Source of the DNA: CBFGWV01 sp965652545 | Lineage (GTDB): Bacteria > Pseudomonadota > Gammaproteobacteria > Competibacterales > Competibacteraceae | Direction of reading: 5' to 3' | Length of the DNA stretch: 12,967 nucleotides | Assembly: GCA_965652545.1 (NCBI GenBank) | Contig: CBFGWV010000133.1 | Location: 1 to 12,967 of the forward strand | Part shown: positions 1 to 6,898 of the stretch, piece after piece | How the letters are laid out: the number at the start of each line of letters is the position of its first letter | Position numbering within the stretch: the first letter of the stretch is position 1 | Notes under the pieces: model-generated | Seen by the model: only the letters and a program-made list of their open reading frames with translations | Told to the model about the DNA's origin: nothing | Database searches by the model: none | Made by a program: the position numbers and the translations under genes

Positions 1-174
1 CCGGTGCCGGTGATCGCCTCCGGCGGGGTGGGCAGCCTGGATGACCTGGCCGCAGGGGTTACCGAGGGGCGGGCCGATGCGGTGCTGGCGGCCAGCATCT
101 TTCACTTCGGCGAGTTCACCATCGGCGAAGCCAAAGCGTATCTGCGCGACAAGGGCATCGAGGTTCGCCTGTGA
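1..174 (+). CDS. hisF: HisF, imidazole glycerol phosphate synthase cyclase subunit (3' end only)
   Basis: Only the last 57 codons are present; the gene starts before the window. HisF works with the glutaminase HisH in the cytoplasm, turning PRFAR and ammonia into imidazole glycerol phosphate and AICAR in histidine synthesis. The visible part starts PVPVIASGGVGSLDDL, the late beta-strand and phosphate-binding loop of the HisF (beta/alpha)8 barrel, and continues with ADAVLAASIFHFGEFTI, the typical final strand and helix. The stop TGA at 172-174 overlaps the GTG start of hisI by 4 bases (GTGA), so translation is probably coupled. The AICAR made here is also the substrate of PurH, encoded later in the window. 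Identification rests on the C-terminal motifs and on hisI and hisE following directly. Confidence 0.93.
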   Translation, partial: PVPVIASGGVGSLDDLAAGVTEGRADAVLAASIFHFGEFTIGEAKAYLRDKGIEVRL

Positions 175-563
175 GCGACGATTGGCTGGACAAGGTGGCT
201 TGGGATAGTCGCGGTCTGGTACCGGTGATCGCCCAGGATGCCGCTGATGGGCAGGTCCTGATGATGGCCTGGATGAATCGCGAGGCGCTGGCGGCAACGC
301 GCGAACGGGGTGAGGCGGTGTACTGGTCGCGCTCGCGCAACCGGCTGTGGCACAAGGGCGAGACCTCCGGGCACACTCAGACGGTTCACGACATCCGCCT
401 GGACTGCGACAATGACGTGGTTCTACTGTCGGTGACCCAGCACGGCGGCATTGCCTGTCATACCGGCCGTCGCCATTGTTTCTTTCAGCGCCTGGACGAT
501 GCCGGTGGCTGGACGCCCGTGGAACCGGTATTGAAAGACCCGGATCACATCTATGGCCACTGA
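171..563 (+). CDS. hisI: HisI, phosphoribosyl-AMP cyclohydrolase
   Basis: Opens the purine ring of phosphoribosyl-AMP to give ProFAR, the third step of histidine synthesis, in the cytoplasm. The 130-residue protein is a stand-alone HisI, not the HisIE fusion of enterics. Metal-site motifs are visible: DCDND at residues 78-82 supplies the Mg-binding aspartates and one cysteine, and CHTGRRHC at 96-103 supplies two more cysteines for the Zn site expected in this family. The start is GTG at 171, overlapping the hisF stop; the protein then begins MSDDWLDKVAWD, a normal HisI N-terminus. Its 3' end overlaps hisE by 11 bases, so hisF, hisI and hisE are probably translationally coupled. Confidence 0.96.
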   Translation: MSDDWLDKVAWDSRGLVPVIAQDAADGQVLMMAWMNREALAATRERGEAVYWSRSRNRLWHKGETSGHTQTVHDIRLDCDNDVVLLSVTQHGGIACHTGRRHCFFQRLDDAGGWTPVEPVLKDPDHIYGH

Positions 564-915
564 GCCGGAAGCCATCCTGGTGCAATTGGCCGAGATCCTG
601 GAAGCACGCAAGCTCGGTAGCCCCGACAGCTCCTACGTGGCCAGCCTCTATGCCAAGGGCCTGGATACTATCCTTAAGAAGGTCGGTGAAGAGGCCACCG
701 AGACAGTTATCGCCGGCAAGGCCGGGGATCGGGATGCGCTGGTATACGAAGTGGCGGATCTGTGGTTCCATACGATGGTTTTGCTGGCGCATCAGGGAAC
801 CGGGCCGCAGGCTGTGCTGGCCGAGTTGGCGCGCCGCTTCGGCTTGTCCGGGCACGATGAGAAAGCCGCAAGGAGCGCGCCCGATCCACACCAGTCAAAC
901 GGGGACGCCGACTAG
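553..915 (+). CDS. hisE: HisE, phosphoribosyl-ATP pyrophosphatase
   Basis: Removes pyrophosphate from phosphoribosyl-ATP, the second step of histidine synthesis, just before HisI acts. It is a 120-residue all-alpha MazG-like enzyme. The metal-binding pattern is clear: KKVGEEATETV around residues 42-52 gives the EExxE glutamates, and YEVADLWFH around 65-73 gives the second ExxD cluster. It begins inside hisI, with an 11-base overlap and no strong Shine-Dalgarno, which fits coupling to hisI translation. The last 20 or so residues (GHDEKAARSAPDPHQSNGDAD) are hydrophilic and probably disordered. The separate hisI and hisE genes ahead of tatABC match an order common in non-enteric proteobacteria. 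Confidence 0.95.
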   Translation: MATEPEAILVQLAEILEARKLGSPDSSYVASLYAKGLDTILKKVGEEATETVIAGKAGDRDALVYEVADLWFHTMVLLAHQGTGPQAVLAELARRFGLSGHDEKAARSAPDPHQSNGDAD

Positions 916-948
916 CCGGCGTCGATCCCACATTCTGTGAGGTTCATC

Positions 949-1182
949 ATGGGTATCAGTATCTGGCAGCTTCTCATCATCCTGGCGATCGTCCTGGTTT
1001 TGTTCGGCGCTAAGCGGCTGCGCAACCTCGGTGCCGATCTCGGCGCCTCGGTCAAGGGGTTCAAGGACTCCATGAAAGAAGGCGAGGAGTCCAAGAAGGC
1101 CGAAGACGCCAAGCAGCTCAAGGATGGCGAGGTCATCGAGGGCGAAGTCCACCAGCGCGAGAACACCCGCGACAAGGTCTGA
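949..1182 (+). CDS. tatA: TatA, twin-arginine translocase subunit
   Basis: Small inner-membrane protein that oligomerises to form the conducting element for folded Tat substrates. The 77-residue product has the standard plan: a short N-terminal transmembrane helix (residues about 4-18), the FGAKRLRNLG hinge, an amphipathic helix (ADLGASVKGFKDSM) and an acidic and basic disordered tail. I chose ATG 949 over the in-frame GTG at 937 because the protein then starts MGISIWQLL, as in TatA homologues, and because GAGG at 939-942 lies 6 bases ahead as a Shine-Dalgarno; the longer form would consume that site. It lies 33 bases after hisE and 20 before tatB, so it probably shares the his transcript. 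Confidence 0.95.
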   Translation: MGISIWQLLIILAIVLVLFGAKRLRNLGADLGASVKGFKDSMKEGEESKKAEDAKQLKDGEVIEGEVHQRENTRDKV

Positions 1183-1202
1183 CCACGGGGCGCCCGCACA
1201 CC

Positions 1203-1598
1203 ATGTTTGATGTCGGTTTCTGGGAACTGGTGCTGATCTTCATCGTCCTGCTGCTGGTGGTCGGACCGGACAAGCTGCCCGGCGTGGTACGCACCATCGG
1301 TTTGTACGTGGGCAAGGCCCGCGCCATCGTGGCTGGCGTGCGTGCCGAGGTCGAGCGCGAGCTTCAGCTCGATGAGGTCAAGCGCTCCATCCGCAATCAA
1401 GTCCCTGCCGATGAACTGCGCAAGCTGGGCGACTCGCTGCGCGGTGTGCGCCAGGATGTGGAGCAATCCGCCGAGCAAACCCGCAAGGCGACCGCCGCGG
1501 CATTGTCGGATCCGCCGCCGGCCATCGCGCCGGCCGATGACAAGAACACGGCCGCCAAGCCCGCCGCCCCCGCCGAGCGCCAGGATTCCGCCCCATGA
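1203..1598 (+). CDS. tatB: TatB, twin-arginine translocase receptor subunit
   Basis: Forms the Tat substrate receptor with TatC in the inner membrane. The 131-residue protein begins MFDVGFWELVLIFIVLLLVVGPDKLP: an N-terminal transmembrane helix with the acidic residue near its start, then the GPxxLP hinge typical of TatB rather than TatA. A long amphipathic helical region follows (about residues 30-95, rich in charged residues and VRAEVERELQLDEVKR), then an Ala/Pro-rich tail likely to be disordered. The stop overlaps the tatC start by 4 bases (ATGA at 1595-1598), indicating translational coupling. No unusual residue was seen. Confidence 0.95.
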   Translation: MFDVGFWELVLIFIVLLLVVGPDKLPGVVRTIGLYVGKARAIVAGVRAEVERELQLDEVKRSIRNQVPADELRKLGDSLRGVRQDVEQSAEQTRKATAAALSDPPPAIAPADDKNTAAKPAAPAERQDSAP

Positions 1599-2362
1599 CC
1601 GACCCCGTCGATCAGGAACAACCGTTCCTGACCCATCTGCTGGAGCTGCGTGACCGCGTACTCCGGGTGGTGGTCGCCGTGGTGGCGATCTGGGTATGCC
1701 TGTTGCCCTTCGCAAATCCCATCTACAGCGCCCTGGCCGGCCCGTTGACCCGTCACCTGCCGGCCGGAAGCAGCATGATCGCGATCGACCCGATCTCGCC
1801 GTTTCTGACGCCGCTGATGTTCACGCTGGTGCTGGCCTTTTACATCGCCATCCCCTGGGTGTTGTTCCAGTTATGGGCTTTCGTCGCCCCAGGCCTGTAC
1901 AAGCACGAGAAGAAGCTCGCTCTGCCGATGGTGATATCGAGCACCGTGCTGTTCTACGCGGGCATGGCGTTCGCTTACTTCGTTATCCTGCCCTTGTTCT
2001 TCGCCTTTCTCACCGCGACAGCGCCGGCGGGCGTGGCGGTGATGACTGACATCAAGCTGTACCTGAGCTTCGTGTTGACCTTGTTCCTGGCCTTCGGCTT
2101 CGCCTTCGAAGTGCCGATCGCCACCATCTTGCTGGTGCTTACCGGTGTCACCACGCCCGAGGCGCTGGCGAAGAAGCGCCCGTATGTCATCGTGGGGGCG
2201 TTTGTCATCGGCATGTTGCTGACCCCGCCGGACATGATCTCCCAGACACTGCTGGCCATCCCGATGTGGCTTCTGTTCGAGGCCGGCGTTCTGTTGGCAC
2301 GCCTGATGCGCCGCAAAGTCCACACCGCCTCAGTGGGACAGGACGCCGGCCACGGGTCTTAA
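1595..2362 (+). CDS. tatC: TatC, twin-arginine translocase core subunit
   Basis: Polytopic inner-membrane subunit that binds the twin-arginine signal peptide. It has 255 residues and six predicted transmembrane helices, close to the 258 of E. coli TatC. Key features are present: HLLELRDR near the N-terminus with Glu17, and APGLYKHEKK with Glu105, equivalent to the two glutamates that contact the signal peptide in E. coli; the late KKRPYVIVGAFVIGMLLTPP block is also intact. The start overlaps the tatB stop by 4 bases. The stop lies only 2 bases before the patatin-like gene, so that gene is almost certainly co-transcribed. The last 20 residues are polar and variable, as usual in the family. Confidence 0.97.
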   Translation: MTDPVDQEQPFLTHLLELRDRVLRVVVAVVAIWVCLLPFANPIYSALAGPLTRHLPAGSSMIAIDPISPFLTPLMFTLVLAFYIAIPWVLFQLWAFVAPGLYKHEKKLALPMVISSTVLFYAGMAFAYFVILPLFFAFLTATAPAGVAVMTDIKLYLSFVLTLFLAFGFAFEVPIATILLVLTGVTTPEALAKKRPYVIVGAFVIGMLLTPPDMISQTLLAIPMWLLFEAGVLLARLMRRKVHTASVGQDAGHGS

Positions 2363-2364
2363 AG

Positions 2365-3504
2365 ATGAGCCGGCCGACGATTGCGCTGGTCCTGACCGGC
2401 GGCGGTGCCCGGGCCGCGTACCAGATCGGCGTGCTACGGGCGATCCGCCGCTGGATGCCGCGTCATTCTCCCTTACCGTTCCGGGTGGTCTGCGGGACCT
2501 CCGCCGGCGCCATCAACGCTGCGGCGCTGGCAGCCGGTGCGGACGATTTCCAAGGTAGCGTGGCGATGCTCGAGCGAGTCTGGGGCCATTTCCACGCCGG
2601 CCAGGTTTACCGGGTGGAACCTTGGCGAGCGGGCTTTCAGATGCTGCGCTGGATGGCCACGTTGATGCTGGGTGCGGGTAAGCGCTGGGCACCGCGTGCG
2701 CTGCTCGATCCCACGCCGCTGCGTCGGATGGTCGAGCGGGAGCTCGATCTATCGCGCGTGCAGCAGCAGATCGACCAGGGTTACCTGGATGCGCTGGCCG
2801 TCACCGCAACGGCCTATCACGGCCGCGGTTCGGTGACCTTCTTCCAGGGCCACGATCGACTCGAGGGTTGGCGGCGCCAGCGGCGCAACGGTCTTCCGCG
2901 TCCGATCACCGTGGATCACCTCATGGCGTCTGCATCGATTCCGTTTCTGTTCCCAGCGGTACGCCTGGGGTATGAATTCTATGGCGACGGGGCCTTGCGC
3001 CAACTGGCGCCCCTGAGCGCCGGCTTGCACCTGGGTGCCGACCGGGTGCTGGTGATTGGCGTTCGCCCCGAATCGGAAAGCGAGCGGGTGGTGCCAATGA
3101 CCCCGCCGACCCTGGGCCAAGTGGCCGGTTATCTGTTGGATGCGGTCTTCATGGATGCTACGGCCACGGATCTCGAGCGATTGAAGCGGGTCAACCATAC
3201 GGTGTCATTGCTTCCGCCTACCGGCGTGGAGCGCACTGCGCTCCGGCAAGTGCGTGTCGAAGGGCTCTTTCCCAGCCAGGATCCAGCAAGGCTGGTTGGC
3301 GGTCATATCGACGAATTGCCCGCCACTATGCGGGTCATGCTCAAACGCCTTGGCGCGCTGAATCCCGAAGGACATGCACTGGCCAGCTACCTGCTGTTCG
3401 AAGCCGGTTATTGTCGTGCGCTGATGGATCAGGGCGAGCGTGACGCCAACCGTGCCCAGACCCGGCTGACGTCGCTCCTCGACGGCCATCTGTCGGGCCG
3501 TTGA
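2365..3504 (+). CDS. Patatin-like phospholipase family protein
   Basis: Predicted serine lipid acyl hydrolase of the patatin fold (379 residues). It has the glycine-rich oxyanion loop LTGGGARAAYQIGVL (10-24), the nucleophile elbow GTSAG with Ser46, and the catalytic Asp208 in YGDGA, so the Ser-Asp dyad is complete. MASASIPFLFPAV (187-199) is another usual patatin-family segment. I see no signal peptide or membrane helix, so it is probably cytoplasmic or membrane-peripheral. I chose ATG 2365 because homologues begin just before the glycine loop; an upstream in-frame start at 2266 would lie inside tatC. It follows tatC by 2 bases. The substrate is unknown; RssA/YchK-type proteins are possible relatives, but the C-terminal 170 residues are not enough for me to name a subfamily. 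Confidence 0.88.
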   Translation: MSRPTIALVLTGGGARAAYQIGVLRAIRRWMPRHSPLPFRVVCGTSAGAINAAALAAGADDFQGSVAMLERVWGHFHAGQVYRVEPWRAGFQMLRWMATLMLGAGKRWAPRALLDPTPLRRMVERELDLSRVQQQIDQGYLDALAVTATAYHGRGSVTFFQGHDRLEGWRRQRRNGLPRPITVDHLMASASIPFLFPAVRLGYEFYGDGALRQLAPLSAGLHLGADRVLVIGVRPESESERVVPMTPPTLGQVAGYLLDAVFMDATATDLERLKRVNHTVSLLPPTGVERTALRQVRVEGLFPSQDPARLVGGHIDELPATMRVMLKRLGALNPEGHALASYLLFEAGYCRALMDQGERDANRAQTRLTSLLDGHLSGR

Positions 3505-3530
3505 CCTTTGAAGCCCATAGGGTTCATGGA

Positions 3531-3551
3531 GCGCCTTGCGTCTCAAGGCGC
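3531..3551. terminator. Stem-loop between convergent patatin gene and rhlB
   Basis: GCGCCTTG at 3531-3538 pairs perfectly with CAAGGCGC at 3544-3551 around a 5-base loop. It sits in the 62-base gap between two converging genes, where a bidirectional terminator is expected. Neither side has a proper T-run (only TTT at 3555-3557 on the plus strand), so it may act as an RNA 3'-end stabiliser or a weak terminator. Confidence 0.5.
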
Positions 3552-3566
3552 CCGTTTCGACAGGCG

Positions 3567-4856
3567 CTAGCCCCGCCCGCCGCCGTCGCGGCTGCTGGTG
3601 CGTCGCCGTGGGCGACCAGCGCCGCTGCGATTCCCACCACCGGGGCCGTCGACGCCATCGCGTTTGGCCGCGCGCTTGGGCGGCTTGATGTCCGGCAGCA
3701 GGGACTCATCGATCGGTTCGGCGTGGATCTTCTGCCCGATGAAGTCCTCGATGTCCGGCAGGGAGTAGACGTACTCCTCGCAGGCCAGGGAAATTGCATC
3801 ACCGGTGGCGCCGATACGCGCCGTACGACCGATTCGGTGGACGTAGTCCTCGGCGTCCTGGGGCAGGTCGTAGTTGAACACATGGGTCACCGCCGGCACA
3901 TGCAGGCCGCGGGCGGCGACATCCGTGGCGACCATGATGTTCAACTCGCCGTCCTGGAACTTCTTCAGCAACCGCTCGCGCTTGGTCTGGGGAATGTCCC
4001 CGGAGAGCACTGCGGCATCGTAACCATTGCCGGCCAGCGACTCGGACACCCGCTCGGCGGCGCGCTTGGTGTTGACGAACACCATGGCGCGTTGAGGTGA
4101 GAACTTGTTCATCAGGCCGATCAGCAGCCGCGGCTTGTCGTGAGTGGCCACGTGATACAGCGACTGGGTGACCTTGTCGGCGGTGATCTGATCGCTTTCG
4201 ATGCGGATCACCTGCGGATCGTTCATGTGTTCGTAGGCCAGCTCCATCACCCGCTGCGACAAGGTGGCCGAGAACAGGAAATTCATGCGCTGACCGGGCG
4301 GCGGCATGCGCCGAAGCAGGTAGCGGATGTCGTTGATGAACCCAAGATCGAACATGCGGTCCGCCTCATCGAGGACCACTACTTCGATGGCTTTGAGCTG
4401 GAAGACCCGCTGCTTATAGAAGTCGATGATCCGACCGGGCGTGCCGATGATGACATCCACGCCCTGTTCGAGCTGTCGCCGCTGACTGTCGTAGCCAGTG
4501 CCGCCATAGACAGCGGCGAACTTCAGCCCCGTGTAGCGGCCGAGCTGTTCGGCGTCTCGGTGGATCTGCAGCGCCAACTCGCGGGTGGGTGCCAGGATAA
4601 TCGCCCAAGGGCCTTGCGCATCCTCGTACACGGGTGTGTTCATGAGGTAGTGCAAGGTGGCGAGCAGGAAGGCCGCGGTTTTGCCCGTGCCCGTCTGCGC
4701 CTGGCCTGCCAGGTCTTTGCCCAGCAGCGCCGCAGGCAACGTTTCGGCCTGTATGGGGGTGCAATGGGTGAAGCCTGCGTCGTCCAGACTTTCCTGCAGG
4801 GCGGGGTGCAGACCCAGCGAGGCGAAGGGGATACTCGTTAAGTGATTTTTTTCCAT
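3567..4856 (-). CDS. rhlB: RhlB, DEAD-box ATP-dependent RNA helicase
   Basis: ATP-driven RNA unwinding enzyme; in E. coli it is the helicase of the RNase E degradosome. The 429-residue protein has every family motif: a Q motif ending TPIQ (33-36), motif I AQTGTGKT (53-60), PTRELA (90-95), TPGR (139-142), DEAD (163-166), SAT (196-198), ATDVAARG (310-317) and HRIGRTAR (340-347). The C-terminal 40 residues are a Gly/Arg/Lys-rich tail (GRPRRRTSSRDGGGRG), comparable to the basic tail of E. coli RhlB and probably RNA-binding. RhlB rather than another DEAD helicase is supported by the divergent trxA-rho pair, its standard neighbour, and by a length close to E. coli RhlB (421). The start follows a stretch with no strong Shine-Dalgarno. 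Confidence 0.95.
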   Translation of the reverse strand: MEKNHLTSIPFASLGLHPALQESLDDAGFTHCTPIQAETLPAALLGKDLAGQAQTGTGKTAAFLLATLHYLMNTPVYEDAQGPWAIILAPTRELALQIHRDAEQLGRYTGLKFAAVYGGTGYDSQRRQLEQGVDVIIGTPGRIIDFYKQRVFQLKAIEVVVLDEADRMFDLGFINDIRYLLRRMPPPGQRMNFLFSATLSQRVMELAYEHMNDPQVIRIESDQITADKVTQSLYHVATHDKPRLLIGLMNKFSPQRAMVFVNTKRAAERVSESLAGNGYDAAVLSGDIPQTKRERLLKKFQDGELNIMVATDVAARGLHVPAVTHVFNYDLPQDAEDYVHRIGRTARIGATGDAISLACEEYVYSLPDIEDFIGQKIHAEPIDESLLPDIKPPKRAAKRDGVDGPGGGNRSGAGRPRRRTSSRDGGGRG

Positions 4857-4893
4857 GCAACTCGTTCGCGCGTCCCCGTTATTCGCCGAGGAC

Positions 4894-4922
4894 TTGAAAG
4901 TGGCCCGGAACTGGGCTCAAAT
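4894..4922 (+). promoter_or_regulatory. Candidate sigma70 promoter for trxA
   Basis: TTGAAA at 4894-4899 (5 of 6 to TTGACA) and TCAAAT at 4917-4922 (4 of 6 to TATAAT) are separated by 17 bases. This would start RNA near 4929 and give trxA a leader of about 170 bases. It lies in the 243-base divergent gap between rhlB and trxA, where no other good pair was seen on this strand. Confidence 0.4.
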
Positions 4923-4930
4923 GAACCGGT

Positions 4931-4936
4931 ATTGTA
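4931..4936 (-). promoter_or_regulatory. Candidate -10 element for rhlB
   Basis: On the minus strand this reads TACAAT, 5 of 6 to the sigma70 -10 consensus. No good -35 lies 16-18 bases upstream. RNA starting near 4924 would give rhlB a leader of about 68 bases. The element lies just downstream of the candidate trxA promoter, so the two would overlap. Confidence 0.35.
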
Positions 4937-5085
4937 GCGTGCGGCGATGCATTCCCATACCATCAGGACGTAAAAGGCTTGCCCACGTCTCTCCAACCGA
5001 CCAACGCCGTGTCGATTGCGCCCGGTCAAGCGGGCTCTGTCGGCCTCAACGCGTTGTCGCTTCCCGTCTCAAATGATCTGTGCGC

Positions 5086-5091
5086 AGGAGG
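5086..5091 (+). promoter_or_regulatory. Shine-Dalgarno that fixes the trxA start
   Basis: AGGAGG, a full consensus ribosome-binding site, lies 8 bases before GTG 5100. It is the strongest Shine-Dalgarno near this gene and selects the GTG over the in-frame ATG at 5073, which would place this site inside the coding region. Confidence 0.85.
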
Positions 5092-5099
5092 CTCAAGCC

Positions 5100-5426
5100 G
5101 TGAGTGATCGAATCGTACACGCCAGTGACGACTCCTTTGAAACCGAAGTGCTGAAAGCCGAGCAGCCAGTGCTGGTGGACTACTGGGCCGAATGGTGTGG
5201 CCCATGCAAGATGATCGCACCGATACTGGATGAGATCGCCGAGGAATTCGGCGATCGCCTGAAGATCGTCAAGCTGAACATCGACGACAATCCCGCGACC
5301 CCACCCAAGTACGGTATCCGCGGAATCCCCACCCTCATGCTGTTCAGCGGTGGAAACGTCGAGGCGACCAAAGTCGGTGCGCTGTCCAAGTCTCAGCTCA
5401 CCGCATTCTTGAACGAAAACCTGTGA
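5100..5426 (+). CDS. trxA: Thioredoxin 1 (TrxA)
   Basis: Cytoplasmic protein disulfide reductase, recycled by thioredoxin reductase, that donates electrons to enzymes such as ribonucleotide reductase. The product has 108 residues and the classical WCGPC active site at 32-36 inside YWAEWCGPCKMIAPILDEIA; the cis-proline loop GIRGIPTLMLF and the conserved KVGALSKSQL near the C-terminus are present. It is close to E. coli TrxA along its whole length. The start is GTG 5100, chosen from the consensus AGGAGG 8 bases upstream and from homology (SDRIVHASDDSF matches the E. coli N-terminus SDKIIHLTDDSF). It is followed by rho after a 215-base leader and is probably co-transcribed with it at least in part. 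Confidence 0.97.
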   Translation: MSDRIVHASDDSFETEVLKAEQPVLVDYWAEWCGPCKMIAPILDEIAEEFGDRLKIVKLNIDDNPATPPKYGIRGIPTLMLFSGGNVEATKVGALSKSQLTAFLNENL

Positions 5427-5641
5427 TTGCCGGCGACGTCGGCGTCCGCTATCCCCGCCGCGCGTGGGAAGTGGACGCCGGTTGCCTGGCATGCTACTTT
5501 CCTTGTGCTTATCCAATCTCTATCTATTCTCGCGCCGGCCATTGCGGCGTACCCTTTGAATAGCTATCCAAAGCTGCCCGCCCATGTGCATCCCACGCAC
5601 GCGGTGCGCGACGCCGCAATGCCCAACTGACGACCCCCCCG
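5427..5641 (+). promoter_or_regulatory. trxA-rho intergenic leader: hairpin plus C/U-rich Rho-loading-like tract
   Basis: This 215-base gap holds no convincing gene. Just after the trxA stop, 5432-5449 pairs with 5471-5486: GGCGAC with GTTGCC, and CGGCGTCCGC with GTGGACGCCG, including two G-T pairs and a two-base bulge; the loop can add TCCC/GGGA (5452-5455 with 5466-5469). No T-run follows, so it is not a standard intrinsic terminator. Positions 5494-5531 are 18 T, 12 C, 6 A and only 2 G, the C-over-G bias typical of rut sites, in a GC-rich genome. The start of rho has no Shine-Dalgarno; seven C (5634-5640) precede the G before ATG. E. coli rho is autoregulated by Rho-dependent attenuation in its leader, so the same control is inferred here. 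Confidence 0.55.
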
Positions 5642-6898
5642 ATGAACCTGACCGAGCTAAAACGAAAATCCGCTGCCGAAATCATTGATATCGCCCAGGA
5701 GCTGAAGCTGGAGAACATGTCCCGCTCGCGCAAGCAGGACGTGATCTTTGCGATTCTCAAAGCACTGGCTAAGAGCGGCGAGGACATCTACGGCGACGGT
5801 GTGCTGGAGATCCTTCAGGACGGCTTCGGCTTCCTGCGCAGCGCCGACAGCTCCTACCTGGCCGGCCCCGACGACATCTACGTCTCGCCCAGCCAGATCC
5901 GGCGCTTCAATCTGCGCACCGGGGATACCGTCTCCGGCAAGATACGGCCGCCCAAGGACGGCGAGCGCTACTTTGCGCTGCTCAAGGTCAGCGAGATCAA
6001 TTTCGAGGCGCCCGAGCACTCCAAGAACAAGGTATTGTTCGAGAATCTCACGCCGCTGCACGCCATGTCGCGGATCAAGATGGAGCGCGGCAATGGTTCC
6101 ACCGAGGACATCACCGCTCGCTTGATCGACCTGATCTCGCCCATCGGAAAGGGACAGCGCGGCCTCATCGTCTCGCCGCCCAAGGCGGGCAAGACGATGA
6201 TGATGCAGAACATCGCCCAGAGTGTCGCGGCCAACCATCCGGAGTGCTACCTCATCGTGCTGCTCATCGACGAGCGGCCCGAGGAAGTCACCGAAATGCA
6301 GCGCTCCGTGCGCGGCGAAGTGGTGGCCTCGACCTTCGATGAACCGGCCACCCGTCATGTCCAGGTCGCCGAGATGGTCATCGAGAAAGCCAAGCGCCTG
6401 GTCGAGCACAAGCGAGATGTGGTGATTCTGTTGGACTCCATCACCCGCTTGGCGCGTGCCTACAACACCGTCGCACCCAGCTCCGGCAAGGTGCTCACCG
6501 GTGGTGTCGACGCCAATGCGCTGCACCGGCCCAAGCGCTTTTTCGGCGCCGCGCGCAACATAGAGGAAGGCGGCAGCCTCACCATTCTCGCCACCTCGCT
6601 CATCGAGACCGGCTCGCGCATGGACGATGTGATCTACGAGGAATTCAAGGGCACCGGCAATATGGAGATTCATCTGGATCGCCGTATTTCCGAGAAGCGC
6701 ATTTTCCCCGCAGTGCACATCAACCGTTCCGGTACCCGCCGTGAAGAGCTGCTTACCGAAGCCGACGATCTCCAGCGGATGTGGATATTGCGCAAGCTGC
6801 TGCACCCCATGGATGAGCTTCAGGCCATGGAGTTCATGCTGGAGCGTCTCAAGAGCACGCGCACCAATGCAGAGTTCTTCGACTCCATGAAGCGTTGA
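5642..6898 (+). CDS. rho: Transcription termination factor Rho
   Basis: Hexameric RNA-dependent ATPase that ends transcription at Rho-dependent sites. The 418-residue product is nearly the same length as E. coli Rho (419) and has no insertions. Residues 1-48 are the N-terminal helical domain (MNLTELKRKSAAEIIDIAQE). The cold-shock-like primary RNA-binding domain runs to about 125 and contains DGFGFLRS (60-67). The ATPase core has the P-loop SPPKAGKT (178-185), Walker B ending VILLD with Asp265, and the Q-loop region around SGKVLTGGVDANALHRPKRF (281-300). ATG 5642 gives the normal N-terminus despite having no Shine-Dalgarno. The stop TGA shares its last base with the start of the next gene (TGATG), so the two are probably coupled. 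Confidence 0.98.
   Translation: MNLTELKRKSAAEIIDIAQELKLENMSRSRKQDVIFAILKALAKSGEDIYGDGVLEILQDGFGFLRSADSSYLAGPDDIYVSPSQIRRFNLRTGDTVSGKIRPPKDGERYFALLKVSEINFEAPEHSKNKVLFENLTPLHAMSRIKMERGNGSTEDITARLIDLISPIGKGQRGLIVSPPKAGKTMMMQNIAQSVAANHPECYLIVLLIDERPEEVTEMQRSVRGEVVASTFDEPATRHVQVAEMVIEKAKRLVEHKRDVVILLDSITRLARAYNTVAPSSGKVLTGGVDANALHRPKRFFGAARNIEEGGSLTILATSLIETGSRMDDVIYEEFKGTGNMEIHLDRRISEKRIFPAVHINRSGTRREELLTEADDLQRMWILRKLLHPMDELQAMEFMLERLKSTRTNAEFFDSMKR

Noticed and set aside
4140..4841. Plus-strand open frame (233 codons) opposite rhlB
   Set aside because: Antisense to the motif-complete RhlB; no own promoter or Shine-Dalgarno seen.
5019..5036. Small hairpin GCCCG/CGGGC in the trxA leader as a terminator or riboswitch
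   Set aside because: Only a 5-bp stem with a 6-base loop and no T-run; such stems are common by chance in GC-rich DNA.
5427..5630. 67-codon open frame filling the trxA-rho gap
   Set aside because: It would start at ATT directly after the trxA stop, has no Shine-Dalgarno, and overlaps the hairpin and C/U-rich tract; structured leader is the better reading.
5657..6805. Minus-strand open frame (382 codons) inside rho
   Set aside because: Fully antisense to a complete Rho coding sequence; composition is that of a GC-rich shadow frame and no motif is recognisable.
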